A DNA stretch of 64,000 nt. It comes from MGIIb-O5 sp036154155 (lineage in GTDB: Archaea > Thermoplasmatota > Poseidoniia > Poseidoniales > Thalassarchaeaceae). Location of the stretch: assembly GCA_036154155.1 (NCBI GenBank), contig JAYZLP010000012.1, forward strand, positions 30,843 to 94,842, in the 5' to 3' direction. Under the pieces are notes generated by a model. That model made no database searches. It saw only the letters and a program-made list of their open reading frames with translations, and had not been told where the DNA came from. Shown in pieces: positions 51,153 through 59,400 of this stretch; the stretch's first letter is position 1, and every line of letters begins with the position of its first letter. The translations under genes and the position numbers were made by a program.

Positions 51153-52106
51153 ATGGCACTGTTCGGGCGTCTCATCGTGGCATCAATGCCATTGGCCCCG
51201 AAGTTCATCGTAAAGCGTGTGGCCATGCGATATGTGGCAGGATCAGAAATGTCTGACGCAATCGCAACGATGAGAAAACTATCAGCGGAGGGCGCCTGCT
51301 TCACAGTCGACGTCTTGGGGGAAGAAATCAGTTCCATGGAGGAAGCGAGCTACTTCCTAGAAGAATATTCCAGACTATTGGACGCAATCGAAGAACACGG
51401 ATTGAACGCAAATATTTCCATTAAACCAACAGCTTTCGGATTACTAGTAAACAGGGACTCTGCTTATTCGAACATAGAGTCAATTACCAGGAAAGCGCAG
51501 AAGCTGGACTCATTTGTAAGGTTGGACATGGAGGACAGCAGGGTCACCCAGGAAACGATTGATGTAATGCTGGCCATGCACTCCAAGGGCCTTACAAACA
51601 TTGGAGTAGTCTTGCAGGGAAGGCTACATAGGACCGAATCAGACATTGACTCAATTTGCTCTTCCCTAGGCGACAAAACCGACTTCAGAATATGTAAAGG
51701 AATATACCTGGAGCCTGGTGATATAGCCCATACCAATTACTCTGACATTGTTGAAGCCACCAATCGAGCTGTCACATCCATGTTGGATCGAGGCGCGTAT
51801 ACCGCAATCGCTTCACACGATTTTCCAGTAATAGAACACGCCTTGGCCGAATTAAGAAATAGGGGCATGGACAATCCAGACTCTACGGGATTAGAGAAAA
51901 AGGGTCCGGGGTACGAATTCCAATTTCTCTTGGGGGTCAGGGGCGATGTAAGGAGGGACCTTGCTTCAAAGGGCCACCTCACGAGAGTCTACGTTCCCTA
52001 CGGGACTAGGTGGTATGAGTATGGACTCAGGAGGCTCAGAGAGAACCCGGAAGTGGCTAGCCACGTAGTGAAAGCCCTGTTAATGCCATGGACAAATCGC
52101 AGGTAA
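51153..52106 (+). CDS. Proline dehydrogenase
   Basis: A 317-aa FAD-binding TIM-barrel enzyme oxidising proline to pyrroline-5-carboxylate at the membrane face. Short form (monofunctional, bacterial Gram-positive/archaeal length) with NISIKPTAFGL, RLDMEDSRVTQETID, GVVLQGRLHRTESD and the substrate/flavin segment ICKGIYLEPGDIA. The C-terminal RVYVPYGTRWYEYGLRRLRENP is the hallmark helix of the family, with both arginines that hold the proline carboxylate. No pyrroline-5-carboxylate dehydrogenase is seen in the window; gdhA nearby could finish the route from glutamate. Confidence 0.9.
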   Translation: MALFGRLIVASMPLAPKFIVKRVAMRYVAGSEMSDAIATMRKLSAEGACFTVDVLGEEISSMEEASYFLEEYSRLLDAIEEHGLNANISIKPTAFGLLVNRDSAYSNIESITRKAQKLDSFVRLDMEDSRVTQETIDVMLAMHSKGLTNIGVVLQGRLHRTESDIDSICSSLGDKTDFRICKGIYLEPGDIAHTNYSDIVEATNRAVTSMLDRGAYTAIASHDFPVIEHALAELRNRGMDNPDSTGLEKKGPGYEFQFLLGVRGDVRRDLASKGHLTRVYVPYGTRWYEYGLRRLRENPEVASHVVKALLMPWTNRR

Positions 52107-52109
52107 TCA

Positions 52110-52706
52110 CTATATCGAGTGTAGGTACATTCTCCTAACTTCTGCAGCAACTCTCTTGCCTCTCAGGGTTCTCCCAGCACCTGTATGAATCGCCCTGATC
52201 CTCCACTTTTTACCATCCAGGACCATCACCGTCCCACACGAGAAAACTTTCTCCGGATCGCATTCAATACTCGAGGGTGTGCTGACTTCTCCATCAGTTA
52301 GAGTTAGTCTAACCACACACGCGTCCTTGCGTATTGCCCACATCGATGTTATCTTGTCCGCTTCCGAAGAATTGACTGGCATCTTGTCCCCGATTTCTAT
52401 TCTTGTGACCTGCCAATGGGCATCGTCAAACTGGAAAAGGTCACCCTTTGAAATCTCCTCATCTGCATCGGACTCAATCAACGCCGAAAAGCTGTCCGCC
52501 CCATCAGAAAGAGTTGCCCTCACTGAAGTTGAAGATGGAGGTCTGAGGCTAATCCTATGGACATTAGAACAGGAAACACACCTCACAAGCAGGTCCTCTC
52601 CAGCCCCCTTTACCGTTCTGCTCAGAACCTCATGCTCGGTCAGATCCGAACACCCCGGACACTGTGCAACGTCGGCCACTTGGTCATCTCCCACAGCTTC
52701 CTCCAT
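52110..52706 (-). CDS. HVO_0476-family zinc-finger protein
   Basis: A 198-aa archaeal protein. The N-terminal C4 zinc finger (CPGC at about residues 16-19 and CVSC at about 43-46) is followed by an OB/RNA-binding-like beta region with SKGDLFQFDDAHWQVTRIEI and KVFSCGTVMVLDGKKWRIRAI. The C-terminus is basic (GRTLRGKRVAAEVRRMYLHSI). This architecture matches the HVO_0476 family of unknown role, probably nucleic-acid linked. It is divergent from the methyltransferase-like gene, with only 15 nt between start codons, and convergent to proline dehydrogenase. Confidence 0.8.
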   Translation of the reverse strand: MEEAVGDDQVADVAQCPGCSDLTEHEVLSRTVKGAGEDLLVRCVSCSNVHRISLRPPSSTSVRATLSDGADSFSALIESDADEEISKGDLFQFDDAHWQVTRIEIGDKMPVNSSEADKITSMWAIRKDACVVRLTLTDGEVSTPSSIECDPEKVFSCGTVMVLDGKKWRIRAIHTGAGRTLRGKRVAAEVRRMYLHSI

Positions 52707-52721
52707 GGCCCTGCGGTCAGC

Positions 52722-53576
52722 ATGCCTCTCTTGAAGCCACCGAGCAGTCTATTTTCAATAGTGGCAACCCTTCCGCAATACATGGCAGGAGGCTCCAGTG
52801 GCTTCGGCCTCCCGCAAATGTCTGAAAGGGAAATGTTGGAGAAACTACTCTCTGAGGATATTGAGAGGGGTGATTCGGAACCGCTGATCGCTTCATCGAT
52901 AGGCGAGCAGATGTTGCTGATGGGCCTTAGGACAATGCCAAGGTCAATGAGGGCCAGAATTCGTGATATTTCTTCAAGAGTGCCAGTTGGAGACGTTGTT
53001 CTTGTTGGGGGTGGCATCGGACACCTTTCGGCATGGCTCCTTGACATGTGGTGCGGCGACCCATCCGTGGACACCCCGGACGAAGGTAGCAAACCAGACT
53101 CATTCATCATTGTCGAGGAAGGTGCAAGGTTTGGAGTCATCATCGATCGCCTGATTAGGAGGTACGAAGCAGAAGGCTGGGCCAGAGTTGTTGGAAATAA
53201 GTGGTCAGAGGTAGTGGCCGAGGCAAGGACATGGTCAGCTGCTTCAGCTTCCCTCCCCGAGTCAGCAAGGCCCTCATCAATTCCTACCGGACTCAATCTG
53301 GTAATCATTGATCTTCCGGATTCGGAAAGGCCCAGTGCCGCCAAATCTGCATTCGAAATTCTTGCCCCAGGGGGAATACTGATCGTTCCCGAGCCCGAGG
53401 TCCCAACCGGAGATGTTGGAGAGCCCTCTCCCGGGGAGGAGCCAACTGAGGCACAGAGAAAGGTGGCCGCCTTCAACGAATGGATAGATTTCGCCAAGTC
53501 AGTTAGCGTGAATCACTCACTCGCTTTCGTTGAGCTTACCGGCGGGACTATCGCCGTGGTTCGACGAGCTGCTTGA
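52722..53576 (+). CDS. Rossmann-fold, methyltransferase-like protein
   Basis: A 284-aa protein with a helical N-terminus and a nucleotide-binding-like strand VPVGDVVLVGGGIGHLSAWL (about residues 86-105), followed by SFIIVEEGARFGVII, GLNLVIIDLPD and FEILAPGGILIVPEPEVP; this order is like class I SAM methyltransferases (motifs I, II, IV, V). An acidic P/E-rich insert near 230-240 is unusual. The motif is GGGIG rather than the commoner ExGxGxG, so enzymatic activity is uncertain. Start at 52722 or 52782. Its last 64 nt overlap the convergent subtilase gene. Confidence 0.6.
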   Translation: MPLLKPPSSLFSIVATLPQYMAGGSSGFGLPQMSEREMLEKLLSEDIERGDSEPLIASSIGEQMLLMGLRTMPRSMRARIRDISSRVPVGDVVLVGGGIGHLSAWLLDMWCGDPSVDTPDEGSKPDSFIIVEEGARFGVIIDRLIRRYEAEGWARVVGNKWSEVVAEARTWSAASASLPESARPSSIPTGLNLVIIDLPDSERPSAAKSAFEILAPGGILIVPEPEVPTGDVGEPSPGEEPTEAQRKVAAFNEWIDFAKSVSVNHSLAFVELTGGTIAVVRRAA

Positions 53577-54823
53577 ACCTCCCTAAACATAGCCTCCCCC
53601 TTTGCTACAGAGCCATCCATCCGAACGGCCTCCATTTCGTCCGCACCACTCGAGTTCCCGAAAGAATCGATTAACGAATCCATGTCGAGTAGCCCGTATC
53701 CATAGTGGGAATCATGATCGCTCTGCCCCTCCTTCATTTGTGAGCTCTCCATGATGACGCTTTTCACTTCCTCAATTGCACCCATTCCTCCCTGCTCGCC
53801 CCCCCTCTGCAACTCAGGATGTGCTTGCAGCAGTATAGCGATTGAACCTGAAACCCAAGCAGTAGCTGCGGATGTCCCGCTTGACCACCCCCACCAAGCA
53901 CCATTTCCAACCCCGCTCGCCATCAGGACTGGGACCTCATGCCCAGGCGCCACCAATTCCGGCTTCTTGTCAGGGTCTTGTCGTGGAAGTATGGGGTTCG
54001 GCCAAAGCCTCCCGTCATTATCGCCCTCGGAACTACCTGACCAGATTGCACCGGTCCTAGTAATTCCGCCAACGCAGATCACGTCCTCCACAGAACCTGG
54101 AGACTCCACGTCCCCATCATCGTCATTACCATCGTTCCCCGCTGCCGCTACAACAAACACGCCTTCCTGGATGGCGTCCTCGACAGACTGCTCGAGAGCA
54201 TCGGTGGTGAATAGGCCCGAGCCAATCCCTTGGTCTCCTCCTAGGCTTAGAGAAATTACCTCTGCACCCCCATCAACACACCAATCAACCGCATCGGCAA
54301 TAACCGAGTCAGTCCCAGAGCCATCCGAACCTATCGCCTTCGCAACCATCAGCGAAACTCCGGGAGAAACTCCTGTCAAACCACCCTCTGCCACGATGAT
54401 TCCAGCCATCGCAGTACCATGCCCTTCGTCATCGTATGGACTCTCAATACCGGAAACAAAGTCATTCCATGAGGTCAAATTCACCCCTCGCAGGTCCGGA
54501 TGACTAACGTCAATTCCGGTATCCACAACGCACAACTCTACCCCACTTCCATCAAATTCCGAAATCTCATCCAACCCTGTCATTTGCCGGTATTGATCCT
54601 CCCATGTAAGGAGTGACGAAGGGGGCCCTCCAAGCTGGACATCCTCAATCTGAGCCCAGGCCCATAGCCCGATAATTAGGATGCTGAGAAAAATGACCAA
54701 TCCCGAAACTACGCCTATTACCCACGGCAAAGCATCCCGAAATGCATCAGCGCCGTCTCGCTCAACAATTTCACTAGCTTGCTCTGATGGAGTGTGACTA
54801 ACCAACCCATTCTCTTGATCCAT
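53513..54823 (-). CDS. Membrane-anchored subtilisin-like serine protease (S8)
   Basis: A 436-aa protease with an N-terminal cytoplasmic part and one membrane helix (VIGVVSGLVIFLSILIIGLW, about residues 35-54). The catalytic domain outside the cell has an intact triad: D101 (VVDTGID), H135 (DEGHGTAMAG) and S318 (SSGTSAATA), with oxyanion N230. There is no obvious I9-type propeptide, only a 35-residue stem. The C-terminal 60 residues are acidic or variable. It probably cleaves surface or extracellular proteins. Nineteen nt separate it from the upstream polytopic zinc-ribbon gene. Confidence 0.88.
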   Translation of the reverse strand: MDQENGLVSHTPSEQASEIVERDGADAFRDALPWVIGVVSGLVIFLSILIIGLWAWAQIEDVQLGGPPSSLLTWEDQYRQMTGLDEISEFDGSGVELCVVDTGIDVSHPDLRGVNLTSWNDFVSGIESPYDDEGHGTAMAGIIVAEGGLTGVSPGVSLMVAKAIGSDGSGTDSVIADAVDWCVDGGAEVISLSLGGDQGIGSGLFTTDALEQSVEDAIQEGVFVVAAAGNDGNDDDGDVESPGSVEDVICVGGITRTGAIWSGSSEGDNDGRLWPNPILPRQDPDKKPELVAPGHEVPVLMASGVGNGAWWGWSSGTSAATAWVSGSIAILLQAHPELQRGGEQGGMGAIEEVKSVIMESSQMKEGQSDHDSHYGYGLLDMDSLIDSFGNSSGADEMEAVRMDGSVAKGEAMFREVQAARRTTAIVPPVSSTKASE

Positions 54824-54842
54824 GTTGCCATCCTCTTGGTTT

Positions 54843-56060
54843 TCACCAAGCCTCAGCCTTTGAGAAATGACTGACTACGGTGGTGTTCGAGCTGCATGAT
54901 GGACAGACGACTCTCGAAGGTAAAATTGCTGCGCACTTAACACAAGCATCCCCTGACTTCCCTTGGCCCTTGCAATCGGAATTTGAGCAACGCACCTCAA
55001 TCTTCCCAGAGGGTCTCTTTGTCACGGGAGTCTCGCCACCGCATACCGGGCAACTTCCCTGTATGCTTCGAGCCACAGAGCTCTTGCTCTCACCTGCGAC
55101 CTCTCTGGCTCTGGACGACCAAATTTGATGGTCCCCTCCCCCTAGCATGAAGTGGGGGTACCAAAGTACGTGAAGCAGGAAGAAGTAGGAAACAACTCCG
55201 GATATGACAAACAGAGTTGTTGGCCCAATTATTCCATAATCGTAGTCGAATGGGGGTCTGTCCGCTATCGCATGGGAGCCCGACCAGGAAACAACGTTGA
55301 TGAGAATGGCCCATACTGCCAGACTGGAACTCCACGCATGTAGTCTGTGATCGTCCCAGGCTTTCTCCACTACTCTTGGATCAGGGTGTGCGTGCCTCTC
55401 TTCGACGTGTACGTCCCTGGTCTCGACCACTGCCCTATGAACGACAAACCAACAAACGAAGAGCAGTATGAGATTCGCAAAAACCACCCCTCCCCAGTCC
55501 GTAATCTCTGACCCAAAGGGGAAATCAGGGGACTTCGCATGTGACAATATGTACCCAATTTGTACGGCGAACATGGCCACGATTAGGAAAAAGAAATTCT
55601 CCCTCATTATCGGAAACCTCACCCACATCAGGACTATTGATGAAGCCCAGGCCATAATCGAAAGTAGGGCTAGCATCCTAGTCCACTCATCCAAGTGAAG
55701 GAACCCACTATCCTCTCCGAAAATCCCAGACCTCCCCCAGTCGCCCCCTCCTGAAAGCTCACCAATTCCGAGGTCCCACGACCCGAGGATGATTGAAGCC
55801 GAGGCAAGAATAAGTATTGACGCCTCATTTGCCCCCCACATCCTCTTCGACGTTTTGATGTGGAATACCGCCTGATGAATCAGAGTATCGACAATTCCCA
55901 GAAACCCATACCTTTCTCCAAAGCTAGTCGGGCGCCCGATTTCGGACAATCGAACTATGCCATCGGACCTGGCAATGTCATCGGGAGACCCTAGCGCCCC
56001 GTCTTCCATGCACATTGCCAAAGGTTCGATGAGATAAGGGGCGCGCAATGTCGCAATCAT
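54843..56060 (-). CDS. Polytopic membrane protein with C-terminal zinc ribbons, 405 aa
   Basis: Family not recognised. About six membrane helices lie between residues 80 and 305 (for example ASILILASASIILGSW, FFFLIVAMFAVQIGYIL, NLILLFVCWFVVHRAVV, TLFVISGVVSYFFLLHVL). The cytoplasmic C-terminus has a zinc-finger region with several CxxC-type knuckles (CPVCG, CSNSDC, CVKC, CPSC), like a double zinc ribbon. The N-terminal 75 residues are soluble. It starts 20 nt after tRNA-Ser on the same strand with no clear promoter in the gap, so it may share its transcript. Followed by the subtilase gene. Confidence 0.65.
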   Translation of the reverse strand: MIATLRAPYLIEPLAMCMEDGALGSPDDIARSDGIVRLSEIGRPTSFGERYGFLGIVDTLIHQAVFHIKTSKRMWGANEASILILASASIILGSWDLGIGELSGGGDWGRSGIFGEDSGFLHLDEWTRMLALLSIMAWASSIVLMWVRFPIMRENFFFLIVAMFAVQIGYILSHAKSPDFPFGSEITDWGGVVFANLILLFVCWFVVHRAVVETRDVHVEERHAHPDPRVVEKAWDDHRLHAWSSSLAVWAILINVVSWSGSHAIADRPPFDYDYGIIGPTTLFVISGVVSYFFLLHVLWYPHFMLGGGDHQIWSSRAREVAGESKSSVARSIQGSCPVCGGETPVTKRPSGKIEVRCSNSDCKGQGKSGDACVKCAAILPSRVVCPSCSSNTTVVSHFSKAEAW

Positions 56061-56080
56061 TTCGAATGATTATTGCTGTG

Positions 56081-56166
56081 TGGCGCCGAGACGGAGATTT
56101 GAACTCCGGAGGGATGAACCCACATGATTTCCAGTCATGCGCAATACCAGGCTATGCGATCTCGGC
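56081..56166 (-). tRNA. tRNA-Ser (GGA)
   Basis: Acceptor GCCGAGA pairs with TCTCGGC; anticodon stem CATGA/TCATG holds loop CTGGAAA, giving anticodon GGA. Class II long variable arm present, T arm with TTCAAAT. The discriminator is G, as expected for serine, and CCA is encoded (56081-56083). No intron. Confidence 0.93.
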
Positions 56167-56258
56167 AGCAGCCTTGCGAGTGCCGACCCAGTCTTGAGTT
56201 AATCGCTAAGGAAAGTTGGCGTAACACCCAAAGAGGAAACCGTCCCCGCTTTGAACGC

Positions 56259-56333
56259 GCCACTGTGGCTTAGGGGTATAGCATCCCATTGGTAATGGGA
56301 AGGTCGGGAGTTCAATTCTCCCCAGTGGCTCCA
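56259..56333 (+). tRNA. tRNA-Thr (GGU)
   Basis: Acceptor GCCACTG pairs with CAGTGGC; anticodon stem TCCCA/TGGGA holds loop TTGGTAA, giving anticodon GGU. T arm GGGAG-TTCAATT-CTCCC, discriminator T, encoded CCA at 56331-56333. No intron. Confidence 0.93.
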
Positions 56334-56360
56334 TCGCCGCGATTCACAAAAGCGACAATT

Positions 56361-56370
56361 TTTGTACAAA
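56361..56370. promoter_or_regulatory. Palindrome TTTGTACAAA upstream of the 2406-aa gene
   Basis: A 10-bp perfect palindrome with core TTGTACAA, the same core as the palindrome at 33565-33574 in the RHH/HD intergenic region. It lies about 80 nt before the start of the surface protein gene and 28 nt after tRNA-Thr. Confidence 0.35.
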
Positions 56371-56401
56371 TTTAGACCTCATTGGCCTCCAATCGTAATA
56401 T

Positions 56402-56417
56402 TGAACCAATTGGTTCA
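56402..56417. promoter_or_regulatory. 16-bp perfect palindrome overlapping the TATA box
   Basis: TGAACCAATTGGTTCA, a perfect palindrome whose last four bases run into the TATA-like box of the 2406-aa gene. Binding here would exclude TBP, so a repressor site is likely. Confidence 0.5.
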
Positions 56418-56421
56418 TAAT
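56414..56421 (+). promoter_or_regulatory. TATA-like box for the 2406-aa gene
   Basis: TTCATAAT is centred about 26 nt before ATG 56444, which supports that ATG as a leaderless start over the GTG at 56423. Confidence 0.5.
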
Positions 56422-56443
56422 AGTGACAAGCCAAGCACATCAC

Positions 56444-59400
56444 ATGTCGACAGACCGCAGGAGGCTCGCTGGAGCCTTAGTCCTCCTGATGTTGCTTGCA
56501 CCCCTTACGAATGCCGCCACTTCTTCGTGGAGTGGTCCTTCATCGGTGAACCCCGATGAGTCGGTCACGGTTTCCGGTTTCCAAGTCCCTGGTAACGCCA
56601 CGGTCTTGGACGGCTGGCTTCACGTCACTGACTCCCAGATGGCTAGTGATACTGATTCCGGCTTCACGTGGGAGGGTGCCGATCTAAACTCTGGAGTTTT
56701 CTACAACACCGAGTTTACGGATGCCGAGACCATCGCGATTAAGGACGATGGAACCAGGTCAAGCATTGACACCTTCGATTCCGGAAATATCACTGTTTCA
56801 ATGAATGATAGGTTCACCTACACTCCAGGGTGGGAGAGGGTCTACGAAGTGTCCGAGGGAACGAACCTCAGTTCTTGCAATGGAGGCAATGGAACCTATC
56901 TGAGCCATGGTTCGGATAATGACTTCGACTCGAATCTTGACTCCGGCGAAATCACGGACGTGATTTATTATTGCAGCGCCAATGCACTATCCGACGTAGT
57001 CACGGGACTTACCGTAGCAAATGCAGGCTCAGGTTACTCTGCCGGAACCCTCTCAGCTTCGGGCGGCGGTGGTTCAGGCTTCTCTGGAAACTACTCTATC
57101 AGTTCTGGAATTGAAAGCATCACCGTTCAGTCAGGGGGGACCAGTTACTCTGTCAACTCCAGCGTCAACATAATCTGTCCAGGGGCCTGTGGCGGCTCCG
57201 GTGCCACTGCATATGTCGGATCAGTAAGCAGCTCTGGTTCGATAACCTCAGTTGTTGTCTCTAATTCTGGTTCAGGATACACGTCTTCAGATACGATTTA
57301 CGCAATTCCATCAGGGGGATCTGGAGCCCAGTTGGTTCCAGTCGTCGGCTCTTCCGGGCCAATCCATGGCACAGAGATAATTTCGGGTGGCTCTGGATAC
57401 ACCAGCGCACCGTCGATTACAATCAGTGACACTACCGGATCCAGCGGATCAATCACTGCAACGTTGGGCGGATACTTCGACTACGAATTAACCGTAACTT
57501 CCGAGGCAGAGGGTTCGAACTGCGGATATGGCGGGTACCAGATTGATTCTGGCCTTGATGTTGACGAAGATGGCTCTCTTGACACCAATGAGATTTCCTC
57601 GACGGAATATATCTGCAATGGCCCAAGGATGTGGCAGGCTACAACCCTCACCGGCATGAACGGAACTCTTTGGGGCGACCAGATTAACATGTCCTACGGG
57701 GTCATACCGGCCCAAGCCACCGAGGGCCTAGTGGTGGCAGCAACACTTCCCGGTGAGCCCCTACCAGCTGGGACCGATACATTCCTTCTCACTGAGGCAA
57801 TCAGTGTCCCCGACTCTTCCGAGATGAACGCGTTCTACGTCACCTTCGACCACTGGTACCACTTGGATAGCACATCATCGGGCGGCGGCGACGGTGCATG
57901 GGTGGAATACCGAATCAGGAACGGCCCTACTGCGTGGGGCGACTGGACTTGGATCGCACCGGACGGGGGCTATCCCAGCACCATCTCTAGCGACGCTCCA
58001 GCAGTGACCGGGGCGCCAACCGGAACAATGCCAGTTTTCGCCTCCACCACCCATAGTGGATGGGTCTCCTCTAACATCTCCCTCCAGTCGATTAGCGGGA
58101 TATCCTCTGCAACCCACCTGCAGCTGAAGTTCCACGTCTGGACAGACCCAAACGCAGCTAATGAGAGGCCGGGCTGGTTCCTTGACAATATCCACTTCAA
58201 CAACGACGGCGTAGATTACGGAGTCTGGCACCATGGCTGCTATACCACGACCGCCGCATATTGCAACTATCTAGGAAATGCATATGGCGCCCTTCAGAGG
58301 ACTGTAGATCTGACTGGAACGAACAGCACTTCGGCAATAGAGATAGACATGGAGTGGGACCTTTATGGCTACTACAATGACAATGCCTGCGTCGAGCTAT
58401 CGTTGAATAACAACACATGGACGGACATCTCATCATCAACCTCGTCAACTGCATCTAACTGCGAGGACAGGTCTGGAGCGATTCCGGGATACGGCTACTC
58501 CGACGCCTCTGGAACATCGTATGGCCAGCAGAGCAACGGAATCAGGACAATCTCGCTTGATATCCCGTCTTCTTTCAGGAATCAGGCAAACGTCCACATG
58601 AGGATTATCGTTGATACGGATCAGTACACCCATTATGGCGGCAGCTATCCAGGAGACGAGAAGGAAGGCCTCACAGTCGACGCTATCAGGGTTGTAGACT
58701 ACAATGACACCGTCCTATTCCAGGACTTGGTCGAGACTCCGGCCTCTATGTTCCACTACGGCGCGACCATGAATAGCGGTACGGCAGGGGGCGACCAGTG
58801 GGTCCACTACATATGGACCAGAGGTACTCAGAGTGTATCCATGGGGTTCGAGGACAGCACTGCCAGCGACCCAACTACCAATAATGCGGCAGGATGGTCA
58901 AAGTCTGGATCTACAGGTTCATGTGGCTGGCAATACGGGCAATTGGGCAGCTCCTCGGGTGCTGGCTCCCAGGAACCATCTTTCCCGTACCTCTACGGCA
59001 CAAACCTGAATGGCGTCTATTGCAACAATGCTGACGCCTACGTGATTTCGCCAACCTACTCAATACCTGCAAACGGCTCCACGCATCTAACTTTCGACAA
59101 GTGGATCTGCACTGAGAACTACTGGGATGCCATAGGCCTCTACATCAAGGTAAACAATGGCGGCTGGCAGTATTTCGACCCGGGAATTGCTGGATGGTAC
59201 GACGGTTCCGTCGGCTACTCGGGCAACGCAATGTACGGGAACAACGCTTGGATGAGTGGAGACTGCAACAACGGTGGCGTCTTCGAGACTCTAGTCGCCC
59301 CCTTGGATTCATATGCCGGCGATGACCTGAAGTTTAGATTCAGAATCGACACTGACTCGTCTGTGCAGTATGCAGGCGGGTACATCGACAACTTCGGAGT

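Noticed and set aside
52640..53497. Long open frame on the minus strand (285 aa)
   Set aside because: It lies wholly opposite the methyltransferase-like gene, has serine/proline-rich, low-information composition, and the plus-strand frame has a clear nucleotide-binding motif.
53751..54503. Open frame on the plus strand (250 aa)
   Set aside because: Antisense to the subtilase whose catalytic triad is intact; composition is P/S-rich as expected for a mirror frame.
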